In this document: positions 1 through 6,163 of the stretch, one piece after another
Numbering within the stretch: position 1 is the first letter of the stretch
How the letters are laid out: each line of letters begins with the position of its first letter
Source: Anaerolineae bacterium
GTDB taxonomy: Bacteria > Chloroflexota > Anaerolineae > Promineifilales > Promineifilaceae
Length of the DNA stretch: 35,137 nt
Assembly: GCA_007123775.1 (NCBI GenBank)
Contig: SLGK01000021.1
Span: 1-35,137, forward strand
Reading direction: 5' to 3'
Notes under the pieces: model-generated
What the model was told of the DNA's origin: nothing
Database searches by the model: none
The model's input: only the letters and a program-made list of their open reading frames with translations
Position numbers and translations under genes: made by a program

Positions 1-9
1 TGTTTTCAT
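1..9 (-). CDS. Edge of a possible toxin gene (first 3 codons)
   Basis: On the minus strand an ATG at 9-7 reads Met-Lys-Thr to the window edge. A GAGGAT ribosome-binding-like stretch lies about 7 nt upstream, just after the stop-like TGA at 22-20 that closes the frame of the antitoxin-like gene. The position immediately downstream of an antitoxin-like gene suggests a toxin (for example PIN type), but only three codons are visible, so this is a placeholder. Confidence 0.25.
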
Positions 10-76
10 AACGCTATCCTCACATGCTAATAATGAAAGCCATGAGAATAGAATCATTCACTGAATTTGGCAATAC

Positions 77-214
77 TCAATCCCAAAATCGGGAAGTTAT
101 ATTTAGACGACTCCTAAGCAACCGTTTCAATCTCTCCTGTCTGTCTGTCGGCAGGGCATAATAAGCTTCAACAACATCGTTGTCTAATTGAATATCAATT
201 GTCGCTGTACCCAT
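77..214 (-). CDS. Small antitoxin-like protein (45 aa), possibly truncated
   Basis: The minus-strand ORF starts at an ATG at 214 with a strong GGAGGT Shine-Dalgarno about 8 nt upstream and encodes 45 residues. The N-terminus runs from a beta-like TIDIQLDND segment into helical VVEAYYALPTDRQERLKRLL. This resembles the small antitoxin-like proteins of cyanobacteria and Chloroflexota that precede PIN toxins; the family call is from recall. Those proteins are usually 65-75 aa. Here a TGA at 79-77 stops the frame early, while the same frame continues for 18 more sense codons to a second TGA at 22-20. That second TGA sits just before the ribosome-binding site of the next ATG, so an in-frame nonsense mutation or C-terminal decay is likely. 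The 215-353 region upstream is AT-rich and holds no other gene. Confidence 0.5.
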   Translation of the reverse strand: MGTATIDIQLDNDVVEAYYALPTDRQERLKRLLRSRLNITSRFWD

Positions 215-353
215 TTACTTACCTCCAATACGTCTGACCTGTTTTCAGGCTAATCCTGTCAAATCGTATAATCTATAGTGTAACACATACCACCGGATTC
301 CTGGCAGTTTTCACACATACCTATCCGTTCCCTCCCCCAATCCGTTGTTGCCC
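215..353. other. AT-rich intergenic spacer
   Basis: No gene is visible. On the minus strand it should carry the promoter of the antitoxin-like gene: TATAGA and TATACG -10-like hexamers and a TTGACA lie near 257-285, but no pair has good spacing. A weak CCTG-TTTT-CAGG hairpin lies at 238-249. No terminator with a U-tract was found downstream of the thiP stop. Confidence 0.4.
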
Positions 354-2081
354 TCAAAACTCCCCTTCATCTCCCAACCGGAAGCGCTCAATCGCCAGAA
401 AACCGGCGGCACAGACACCCATCAAAATCGTACTCATAGCTAATGCCTGACCATAGTTGAGCGCGCCCGGCTGCCCCAAAAAGCGGAAAATAGCCACCGG
501 CATCGTCGGTGTCTGCGGCCGGGACAGGAAGAGGGTGGCCCCAAATTCACCCATACTGACGGTGAAGGCAAAGACGGCCCCCACCAGCAGCGCCCGCCGG
601 ATAAGCGGCCAATCAATCTCCAGCCAGACGCGGGCCGGGGCTGCGCCCAGCAGCATGGCCGCCTCGCGCAGGCGGGGGTTGATGCTGCGGATGGCGGGCA
701 GCAGGCTGCGAATGACAAAGGGCATCCCTACCAATGTATGGGCGATGGGAATTAAAACGGCCGTACTGCGTAAATCGAGCGGCGGCCGGTTCAGGGCCAG
801 AATGAAACCAAAGCCGAGCGTCACGGCCGAAGTCGCCAACGGCAGCATCAGCAGCGGGTCAATCACCCGGCCCAACCAGCGGCCCAGCCAAACCAATCCC
901 CGCTCCACTGCCGCCGGATTTTTGACCCGGCCGGCCCGCACAATCAGCAGCGTACTCAACAGCCCCAGCGTGGTGGCCATAAAGACGGTGACCAGGCCAA
1001 AGCCGGTCGAGTTAAGCACCGCCTCTACCGGCGGCACAAAAAAGACGGAATCGCGCCGGTTGATGAATAGCTCCTGGTAAAAACGGAGCGTCCAGCCGTC
1101 GCTGCCCCAGAAGGAACGGCTGATCAGGGCCAGCAGCGGCGCGCCCAGCAGGAGCAGCATGACCAACAGATTGCCGCCCACCAGCAGCCGGTCGCGCCAG
1201 GTGTGGATCGGTTTGGCCGTAGCCTGGGACGCCTGCAAGCGCAAGGGCAGGGACATGCGGGCCTGGATGCGGGTGTAGACCCACATCAGGGCAAAGGTGA
1301 ATACAATTTGTAGCAGGGACAGGGCAGCCGCCACCGGCAAGTTGAACAGGCTGACTGCCTGCCGGTAGATTTCGACTTCGAGCGTGGCGAAGCGGGGACC
1401 GCCCAGAATGAGAATTACGCCAAAGCTGGTGAAGCAGAAAATGAAGATCAAAACGGCCGCTGCCAAAACGACCGGGGCCAGCAGGGGCAGCGTGACGGTC
1501 AGGAAAGCGCGGCGGGGCGAGGCCCCCAACATTTGGGCCGCCTGGGTCAGATTGGTGGGTAGATTTTGCCAGAAGCCGCTGATCATCCGCAGGGCGATGC
1601 TGTAGTTGTAGAAAACGTGGGCGAGCAGAATGATCCAGATGGTCTGGTCGAGCTGGATGGGAGGGCGGGCCAGGTCAAACAGGCCCATCAGCCCTTCGTT
1701 AAGCAGGCCGCGTGGCCCCAGCAGAGCCGTAAAAGCGTTGGCTACCACCACCGTCGGCAGCACAAAGGGTAACGTAATGAACGCTTTGAGGCTGCTCTTG
1801 CCGGGAAAGCGGTAGCGGGCAAAGACGTAGGCTCCCGGCAGAGCCAGCAGCAGCGTCAGCAGGGTGGAAACGGCCGCCTGCCACACCGTAAACCAGAGCG
1901 TCTGCCGGAAGAGGGGGCGGGTGAGTAACTGGCTGAGATTGTCGGGTTGAAAACGGCCGTCCGGCGCAAAACTCAACCCAAATATCGCCGCCAGCGGGTA
2001 AAAGTAAAAAACAGCCAGAAAGAGCAGCGGCAGGAGCAGCAGGCTGTATTTGAGGAGGGTGAGGAGACGGCCGTTCATCAT
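354..2081 (-). CDS. thiP: Thiamine ABC transporter permease, double-length (ThiP)
   Basis: A 575-aa inner-membrane permease of the ThiP/FbpB class: two fused binding-protein-dependent permease halves that translocate thiamine, TMP or TPP delivered by the solute-binding protein. Transmembrane segments begin at about residues 10-35 and 65-85. The first EAA-type cytoplasmic loop is at about 181-200 (AAQMLGASPRRAF) and the second at about 480-500 (EAAMLLGAAPARVW). E. coli ThiP is 536 aa, so the length fits. It lies directly downstream of thiB and shares the TPP-riboswitch transcript, which is the main reason to prefer thiamine over iron(III). Start: tandem ATG codons at 2081 and 2078, with no Shine-Dalgarno because the upstream gap is a TAGTGCG repeat hairpin that ends in the start codon. 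No ThiQ ATPase follows. Confidence 0.85.
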   Translation of the reverse strand: MMNGRLLTLLKYSLLLLPLLFLAVFYFYPLAAIFGLSFAPDGRFQPDNLSQLLTRPLFRQTLWFTVWQAAVSTLLTLLLALPGAYVFARYRFPGKSSLKAFITLPFVLPTVVVANAFTALLGPRGLLNEGLMGLFDLARPPIQLDQTIWIILLAHVFYNYSIALRMISGFWQNLPTNLTQAAQMLGASPRRAFLTVTLPLLAPVVLAAAVLIFIFCFTSFGVILILGGPRFATLEVEIYRQAVSLFNLPVAAALSLLQIVFTFALMWVYTRIQARMSLPLRLQASQATAKPIHTWRDRLLVGGNLLVMLLLLGAPLLALISRSFWGSDGWTLRFYQELFINRRDSVFFVPPVEAVLNSTGFGLVTVFMATTLGLLSTLLIVRAGRVKNPAAVERGLVWLGRWLGRVIDPLLMLPLATSAVTLGFGFILALNRPPLDLRSTAVLIPIAHTLVGMPFVIRSLLPAIRSINPRLREAAMLLGAAPARVWLEIDWPLIRRALLVGAVFAFTVSMGEFGATLFLSRPQTPTMPVAIFRFLGQPGALNYGQALAMSTILMGVCAAGFLAIERFRLGDEGEF

Positions 2082-2134
2082 AGTGCGTAGTGCGTAGTGC
2101 GTAGTCCGTTTGTCTACGCACTACGCACTACGAA
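2081..2134. repeat. TAGTGCG-family inverted hairpin repeat (A1), thiB-thiP gap
   Basis: About three and a half TAGTGCG units on the plus strand, a short spacer, then CTACGCACTACGCACTACG as the inverse arm. It fills nearly the whole 59-nt gap between thiB and thiP and includes the last base of the thiP start codon. It would form a stem of roughly 17 bp in the thiB-thiP transcript with no U-tract. Same family as at 5982, 11010, 30224, 31493 and 32177. Confidence 0.85.
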
Positions 2135-2140
2135 ATAGCT

Positions 2141-3238
2141 TTATCGTAACACCACATCCGTCCACGCCTCAATCCACTGCTCCCGGTTGGCGGCAATGGC
2201 GGCGGGGTCTACGTCGGCCGGGCTGTCGGGAATCTGGCTAAAGCGGGCGAAAACGTCCGGCAGTTGAGCCTGGTTGTTGGCCGGGAAGACAAACATATTG
2301 AGTGGAATATCTTCCTGGAAGGCAGTGCTTAACATAAAGTCAACCAGTTGTTGCGCGGCCGTTTCGTGGGGCGTGCCGCGCAAAATACCCACAAACTCAA
2401 TCTGGCGGAAGCAAGTGCCGTCGGTGACAACGGCCGCTGTGGGGGCTTCATCCAGTTCGGCTTCGGCAAAGTAAACCTCGGCCGGCGGGCTGCTGGCGTA
2501 GCTGACCACAATGGGCCGGTCGCCATCAGAGGCAGCCGAGAAGTGGCCCCAGTAGGCATCTTCCCAACCGCTGGTGACCAAGACCCCATTGTCTACCATC
2601 GCCTGCCAAAAGTCGAGATAGCCATCCTCGCCAAAGGTGCTGATGGTAGCCAACAGGAAGGAGAGGCCGGGGGTAGAGGTAGCCGGATTTTGCACCACCG
2701 TCAGGTCAGCGTAGGCAGGATCGATCAAGTCTGCAAGCGTCTGCGGCGGTTCTAAGTCGCTGGCCTCGAACCAGGCGATGTCATAGTTGAGGCAGACGTC
2801 GCCATAGTCCACCGGCAGGGCGCGGAATTCGGGGTCTAATTGCAGCCGCTCGTCGATGAAGGCCAGTTGGGGCGACTGGTAGGGGATAAAGATGTCGTTG
2901 TCCAGTGCCCGGCTGAGGAAGGTGTTGTCTACGCCAAAGAGGACATCGGCCAGCGGGTTGTCGCGGGACAGGATGGCCTGGTTTAGCACGGCCCCGCCGT
3001 CGCCAGCGCGGAAGATTTCAACGGTGATGCCAGATTCGGCTGTGAATTGCTCCATGACGCTGGTGCTGATGTCAAAGCTGTCGTGGGTCATGAGGCGAAT
3101 GGTGACCGGTTCGGTCAGTTCCGGTTCGGTGGGTTCAGCGGGTTCGGTGACAGGTGGGGGGGTAACGGCCGTTTCCTCGACCGGACCGGCGCACGCCACC
3201 AGCAGTAAAGCCAACAACAGCAGCAAATAGGTTCTCAT
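2141..3238 (-). CDS. thiB: Thiamine ABC transporter substrate-binding lipoprotein (ThiB)
   Basis: A 365-aa periplasmic or extracytoplasmic binding protein of the thiamine / iron(III) class (SBP_bac type). A lipoprotein signal peptide runs from residue 1 to about 19 with lipobox LLVAC, followed by a P/E/T-rich linker. The mature domain begins with TIRLMTHDSFDIS and continues with ADVLFGVDNTF and PVDYGDVCLNYD, typical of ThiB/TbpA. The frame is open upstream to 3370, but the ATG at 3238 is chosen because it follows GGAGAG and starts the signal peptide; the longer reading would translate the riboswitch terminator. It is the first gene of the riboswitch-controlled unit and would hand thiamine, TMP or TPP to ThiP. 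Confidence 0.88.
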   Translation of the reverse strand: MRTYLLLLLALLLVACAGPVEETAVTPPPVTEPAEPTEPELTEPVTIRLMTHDSFDISTSVMEQFTAESGITVEIFRAGDGGAVLNQAILSRDNPLADVLFGVDNTFLSRALDNDIFIPYQSPQLAFIDERLQLDPEFRALPVDYGDVCLNYDIAWFEASDLEPPQTLADLIDPAYADLTVVQNPATSTPGLSFLLATISTFGEDGYLDFWQAMVDNGVLVTSGWEDAYWGHFSAASDGDRPIVVSYASSPPAEVYFAEAELDEAPTAAVVTDGTCFRQIEFVGILRGTPHETAAQQLVDFMLSTAFQEDIPLNMFVFPANNQAQLPDVFARFSQIPDSPADVDPAAIAANREQWIEAWTDVVLR

Positions 3239-3245
3239 CTTATTC

Positions 3246-3326
3246 TCTCCTTCGGACGGATGACGGAAGACGAAAGACGGAAGAGGGCTGTACCACCCTC
3301 TGTCATCGGTCATCGGTCCTCCGTCC
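3246..3326. repeat. GACGGAAGAC-family inverted hairpin repeat (C1)
   Basis: Degenerate units GACGGATGACGGAAGACGA form one arm and GTCATCGGTCATCGGTCCTCC the inverse arm, around a central GGGCTGTACCACCCTC mini-hairpin. It lies in the thiB leader between the riboswitch terminator and the Shine-Dalgarno, so it becomes part of the thiB 5' UTR only when the terminator is read through. Confidence 0.8.
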
Positions 3327-3327
3327 C

Positions 3328-3360
3328 AAAACAAAAAAGCCCCCTGATCATCAGGAGGCT
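3328..3360 (-). terminator. Intrinsic terminator of the TPP riboswitch
   Basis: On the minus strand AGCCTCCTGA-TGA-TCAGGGGGCT forms a 10-bp stem with one G-U pair and a 3-nt loop, followed directly by TTTTTTGTTTT. It starts about 11 nt after the riboswitch core and lies ahead of thiB. This is the expected expression platform for transcriptional attenuation: TPP bound gives termination, TPP absent gives read-through. Confidence 0.9.
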
Positions 3361-3369
3361 TCCGCAACA

Positions 3370-3475
3370 AAGTGGTTTCCTACGCCAGCATTACCTGGAT
3401 CAGGTTTGACGGTTCGTGCGCCACCACGCACATCTCAGCCTGGTTGAGGACCAAGCACCCGGTTTGGCTATTAGC
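3370..3475 (-). promoter_or_regulatory. TPP riboswitch (THI element)
   Basis: The minus strand shows the conserved thi-box pieces in order: the GGTGCTTGG 5' arm, GGCTGAGA in the pyrimidine-sensing helix, AACCTGATC, then GGTAATGCTGGCGTAGG of the pyrophosphate-sensing and P1-proximal region. The TPP aptamer is recognised by the CTGAGA and ACCTGA...GGTAATGC signatures. It controls thiB-thiP and is the best evidence that the transporter carries thiamine compounds. Confidence 0.95.
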
Positions 3476-3519
3476 TTGAAAAAGTGTTTAGTAGTTGTTC
3501 AGTCAGACTACCTAACTGA

Positions 3520-3548
3520 ATACTAGCACCCCCACCCGGTGCTGTCAA
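3520..3548 (-). promoter_or_regulatory. Sigma-70-like promoter for the riboswitch-thiB-thiP transcript
   Basis: On the minus strand a perfect TTGACA (3548-3543) and TAGTAT (3525-3520) are separated by exactly 17 nt. The start would fall near 3512, about 40 nt before the riboswitch aptamer. The spacer is unusually G-rich. Confidence 0.65.
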
Positions 3549-3574
3549 AAGATTTTATGTAGCGCAATCAATGG

Positions 3575-3580
3575 TATAAT
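3575..3580 (+). promoter_or_regulatory. -10 element candidate for the alpha/beta hydrolase gene
   Basis: A perfect TATAAT lies 93 nt upstream of the hydrolase ATG on the plus strand. No good -35 is found 16-18 nt upstream (GATTTTAT only). With the thiB promoter it makes a divergent control region between 3480 and 3672. Confidence 0.4.
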
Positions 3581-3672
3581 GTTGGGCAGATGATGATAGT
3601 TACTAACATTACGCGAGTCAGCTAATGGCCTATTTTCATTGCCCGTATCTGCCGGCGATGAAAGAATAACCG

Positions 3673-4440
3673 ATGACCAGAAGAAGATTAACCGGCTGTT
3701 GGCCCTGGCTGCTGGCGGCTTTGCTACTGCTAACGGCCGTTGCTTTTTTAGGCAGAGGGGGCGCGGTGGAGCGACTTTTCCTCTTTTTCCCTTCCCGCTG
3801 GGGACATACCAACGACCTGACGCCCTGGACCAGGGGCGAGGAGATTATCGGCTATGCCCGCCTGGTCGAATCGCCGGAAAATGTCTGGCTGCTACTGCAC
3901 GGCAACGCCGGCCAGGCGGCTGACCGGACCTATGCCCTGCCTTGCTTTTCGGCACGGGATTCGGTTTACATTTTAGAGTATCCGGGATACGGCCGTCGCC
4001 CCGGCACCCCCTCTAAAGAAAGCTTCAACCAGGCGGCGCAAGAGGGCTACCAACTGCTGCGCCAACGCTATCCCCAAATCCCCATAGCCGTCGCCGCTGA
4101 ATCGCTAGGCTCCGGCCCGACCGCCTATCTGGCAACGCTGCCCCAGCCGCCTGATAAGCTGGTCTTTATCGTCCCCTTTGCCCGGCTGTCCGACGCGGCC
4201 AAAGACCATTTCCCCGCCTTGCTGGTCAACTGGTTCTTGCAGAGCGATTGGGACAACCCGACCGCGCTGGCCGGCTACGAAGGGCCAATGGACGTCTTTG
4301 GCGCGGCCGCGGACCGGGTGATTCCGGTGCGCCATGCCCGCACATTAGCCGCGAGCGTACCCCAGGCCAACCTGGTCATTTTCGATGGCGGCCATAATGA
4401 GTGGGCACACGGCTGCCGGGTGCGCATCCGGCATCCGTGA
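3673..4440 (+). CDS. Alpha/beta hydrolase, BEM46/ABHD13-like, membrane-anchored
   Basis: A 255-aa serine hydrolase with one N-terminal membrane segment (about residues 8-27), so probably tethered with the catalytic domain outside the cytoplasm. Visible are the oxyanion-hole motif HGNAG (76-80), the nucleophile elbow AESLGSG with Ser144, an acid Asp214 in GAAADRVIP, and His241 in GGHNEW. This complete Ser-Asp-His triad and the HGNAG motif match the BEM46/ABHD13 branch; the substrate (lipid or ester) cannot be told. It stands alone on the plus strand behind a TATAAT-containing region and converges with the NUDIX gene, separated by 46 nt. The last residues after GGHNEW are short and basic and may be eroded. 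Confidence 0.75.
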   Translation: MTRRRLTGCWPWLLAALLLLTAVAFLGRGGAVERLFLFFPSRWGHTNDLTPWTRGEEIIGYARLVESPENVWLLLHGNAGQAADRTYALPCFSARDSVYILEYPGYGRRPGTPSKESFNQAAQEGYQLLRQRYPQIPIAVAAESLGSGPTAYLATLPQPPDKLVFIVPFARLSDAAKDHFPALLVNWFLQSDWDNPTALAGYEGPMDVFGAAADRVIPVRHARTLAASVPQANLVIFDGGHNEWAHGCRVRIRHP

Positions 4441-4486
4441 GGCGTGGAACGTGAAGCGCAAGCTGGTGCAGCCGCGTTTAGTTTCC

Positions 4487-4891
4487 TCATGCACGACGGT
4501 TTAGCCCATTATAAACGGCCGTTACGTCAATCGGCATAATCAAATTATCCGGCAGGTCGGTCAGGGGGTGCCATTCCAGCCGGTGGACGTTGTGGGGAGA
4601 TTGCTCGGCCAGTTCAGGCCCCTCACCCAGACGGGGCCGGCCCTGGAAATCAGTCACCAGAAAGGCGGTCTCATACTGACCATCCGGCCAGGTCGTCTCC
4701 CACAGCTTAGGCCCCAGCACAATGTCCAGGCTCGTCTCCTCGGCTGCTTCTCGAAAAGCTGCCTCCAACAGCGTTTCTCCCGGATCACACCCTCCCCCCG
4801 GCGTGATGTAATAGACCTCTCCCTGCCGCTGCCGGTAAAACAGCAGCACGTTCTCATCCTCGACAATGATTAAACTGACTCGTTGACGCAT
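4487..4891 (-). CDS. NUDIX hydrolase
   Basis: A 134-aa cytoplasmic nucleoside-diphosphate-X hydrolase. The NUDIX box spans about residues 33-55, GGCDPGE...REAAEETS, matching Gx5Ex7REUxEExGU except that the terminal Gly is Ser. The metal-binding Glu residues are kept, so activity is expected; the substrate (8-oxo-dGTP, ADP-ribose or other) is unknown. The frame stays open to 4972, but those 27 extra codons translate the GTGGCGAAG repeat (Pro/Arg/Ser-rich), so the ATG at 4891 with GGAGAG upstream is preferred. Confidence 0.8.
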   Translation of the reverse strand: MRQRVSLIIVEDENVLLFYRQRQGEVYYITPGGGCDPGETLLEAAFREAAEETSLDIVLGPKLWETTWPDGQYETAFLVTDFQGRPRLGEGPELAEQSPHNVHRLEWHPLTDLPDNLIMPIDVTAVYNGLNRRA

Positions 4892-4904
4892 ATAAACTCT
4901 CCGG

Positions 4905-4972
4905 CGTAGTGGCAAGGCGACAGAGTGGCGGGGTGGCGAAGTGGCGCGGTGGCGAGGTGGCGAAGTGGGCAA
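4905..4972. repeat. GTGGCGAAG-family tandem repeat (B1)
   Basis: About six degenerate copies of a 9-11 bp unit (AGTGGCGGG, GTGGCGAAG, GTGGCGCGG, GTGGCGAGG) lie immediately upstream of the NUDIX gene, in one orientation only. The adjacent 5001-5147 block is a different repeat. Same family as at 9911, 25391, 31434/31620 and 34448. Confidence 0.85.
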
Positions 4973-5000
4973 CCTGCGGATACTGTGATGAAATAGCCAC

Positions 5001-5147
5001 CCTCTACACTCTATCTCTACGCTCTACACTCTATCTCTACACTCTACACTCTATCTCTACACTCTACACTCTATCTCTACACTCTACACTCTATCTCTAC
5101 ACTCTACACTCTATCTCTACACTCTACACTCTATCTCTATCTCTCGC
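5001..5147. repeat. 20-bp minisatellite, seven copies (D1)
   Basis: Seven consecutive 20-bp units ACTCTACACTCTATCTCTAC, the first two with a single changed base and the last shifting into CTATCTCTAT. There are no spacers, so it is not a CRISPR array. The block runs into the 3' end of the phosphodiesterase gene and supplies its last codons (Arg-Asp-Arg-Asp-Arg-Val) and TAG stop. A degenerate relative lies at 30256-30292. Confidence 0.95.
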
Positions 5148-5963
5148 TAACAAGCGCAGCAACCGGGCCGGATAGTCGGTCATCAGGCCGTCTACGCCGT
5201 AGGTCAGCAGCCGTTTGACCGTCGGGTGGTCGTCCACCGTCCAGACGTGGACGGCGATCTGGTACTGGTGGGCAGCACGTACCAGGGCGGGCGTAACGAC
5301 CGGCAATAGGCCGTGCCGTTCGGGGACTTGCAGGCTGGCCGCCGGGCTGCGGAACAAACGCTGCCAGCCGCGCCGGGCCAGCATCAGCAGCAAAGCCACT
5401 TCGGACAGGGAAGCGGCCGTTTTCACAGTAGGGCAGGCACGACGAAAGCGGCGTACAGTGGCGTTGTCGAACGAGCCGACCATCATCTTATCGGCCATGT
5501 GGTATTGCTCGATTAAAGCGGCGAATTGGTTGACAACGGCCGTTTCATGCTGCTTGATGTCTACGTTAATCCAAAAATCAGAGAACGCTGCAAACAGCTC
5601 CACCAGCGTCGGAATACGGATGCCGCGCCCGCGAAAGGGAAAAGTCACCCCATCCCGTGTCCAACGATAGCCCGCGTCCAGCCGCTTCAGTTCGGCCAGC
5701 GTCATTTCAGCCACCTGCCCCGTGCCGTCCGTCACCCGGTCCACGTAGGGGTCATGGATGACCACCAGATGACCATCGGCCGAACTGTGAATGTCAATCT
5801 CCAGGGCGTCTACCCCCAGGGCCACCGCATTCTCAAAAGCCAGCATCGTATTTTCCGGCCATTGGCCCGACCCGCCCCGATGGGCAAACAGAACCATTCC
5901 CCCATCAGCCGCCAGCGCTGCAGCCGGCAGGCGAGGGGATTGGGTGTTGGTATCAAGTGCCAT
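5124..5963 (-). CDS. Glycerophosphodiester phosphodiesterase (GDPD/UgpQ family)
   Basis: A 279-aa enzyme hydrolysing glycerophosphodiesters to sn-glycerol-3-phosphate and an alcohol. The family catalytic set is complete: His28-Arg29 in FAHRGG, PENT at 36-39, Glu55 and Asp57 in ALEIDIH, and His70-Asp71 in VIHDP. Further conserved pieces are WINVDIKQ, HVWTVDD and GVDGLMTDYP. No signal peptide is visible, so it is probably cytoplasmic. About 20 N-terminal residues before GMVLFAHRGG are not conserved. The start at 5963 follows AAAGGATCAACAA. The C-terminus LLARDRDRV is encoded by the edge of the 20-bp minisatellite, so repeat sequence has replaced the native end. Confidence 0.85.
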   Translation of the reverse strand: MALDTNTQSPRLPAAALAADGGMVLFAHRGGSGQWPENTMLAFENAVALGVDALEIDIHSSADGHLVVIHDPYVDRVTDGTGQVAEMTLAELKRLDAGYRWTRDGVTFPFRGRGIRIPTLVELFAAFSDFWINVDIKQHETAVVNQFAALIEQYHMADKMMVGSFDNATVRRFRRACPTVKTAASLSEVALLLMLARRGWQRLFRSPAASLQVPERHGLLPVVTPALVRAAHQYQIAVHVWTVDDHPTVKRLLTYGVDGLMTDYPARLLRLLARDRDRV

Positions 5964-5981
5964 TTGTTGATCCTTTCATTT

Positions 5982-6005
5982 GTAATGCGTGGTGCGTAGT
6001 ACGTC
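5982..6005. repeat. TAGTGCG-family repeat, left arm (A2)
   Basis: Degenerate TAATGCGTGGTGCGTAGTACG on the plus strand, immediately upstream of the phosphodiesterase gene. It pairs in inverted sense with the arm at 6103-6139, about 100 nt away, so the two frame the divergent intergenic region between the phosphodiesterase and the chelatase genes. Confidence 0.7.
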
Positions 6006-6102
6006 GTTGTGCTTGCTGGATTTGCCCTGACATTGCCATGCAGTATAATCCACGCAGATTATAAATCGAATGATACATCGGGCGAAATCGGTAGACCATT
6101 CT

Positions 6103-6139
6103 ATTACGCACTACGCAATACACACGACGCACTAAGCAC
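6103..6139. repeat. TAGTGCG-family repeat, right arm (A2)
   Basis: ATTACGCACTACGCAATACACACGACGCACTAAG-like arm, inverse of the one at 5982-6005. It ends about 13 nt before the GGAGA Shine-Dalgarno of the chelatase ATPase gene. The 97 nt between the arms are AT-richer and probably hold the divergent promoters; no clear -35/-10 pair was identified. Confidence 0.7.
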
Positions 6140-6163
6140 CAAAAAACCTTTCGGAGAACCTTT

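Noticed and set aside
354-3238. Iron(III) ABC transporter
   Set aside because: The permease and binding protein also resemble Fbp-type systems, but the TPP riboswitch in the leader decides for thiamine compounds.
5001-5147. CRISPR array
   Set aside because: The 20-bp units are contiguous without spacers, and no cas gene is present.
4909-5175. 88-aa plus-strand ORF
   Set aside because: It is translated repeat only (GTGGCG units, then Leu-Tyr-Thr-Leu from the minisatellite).
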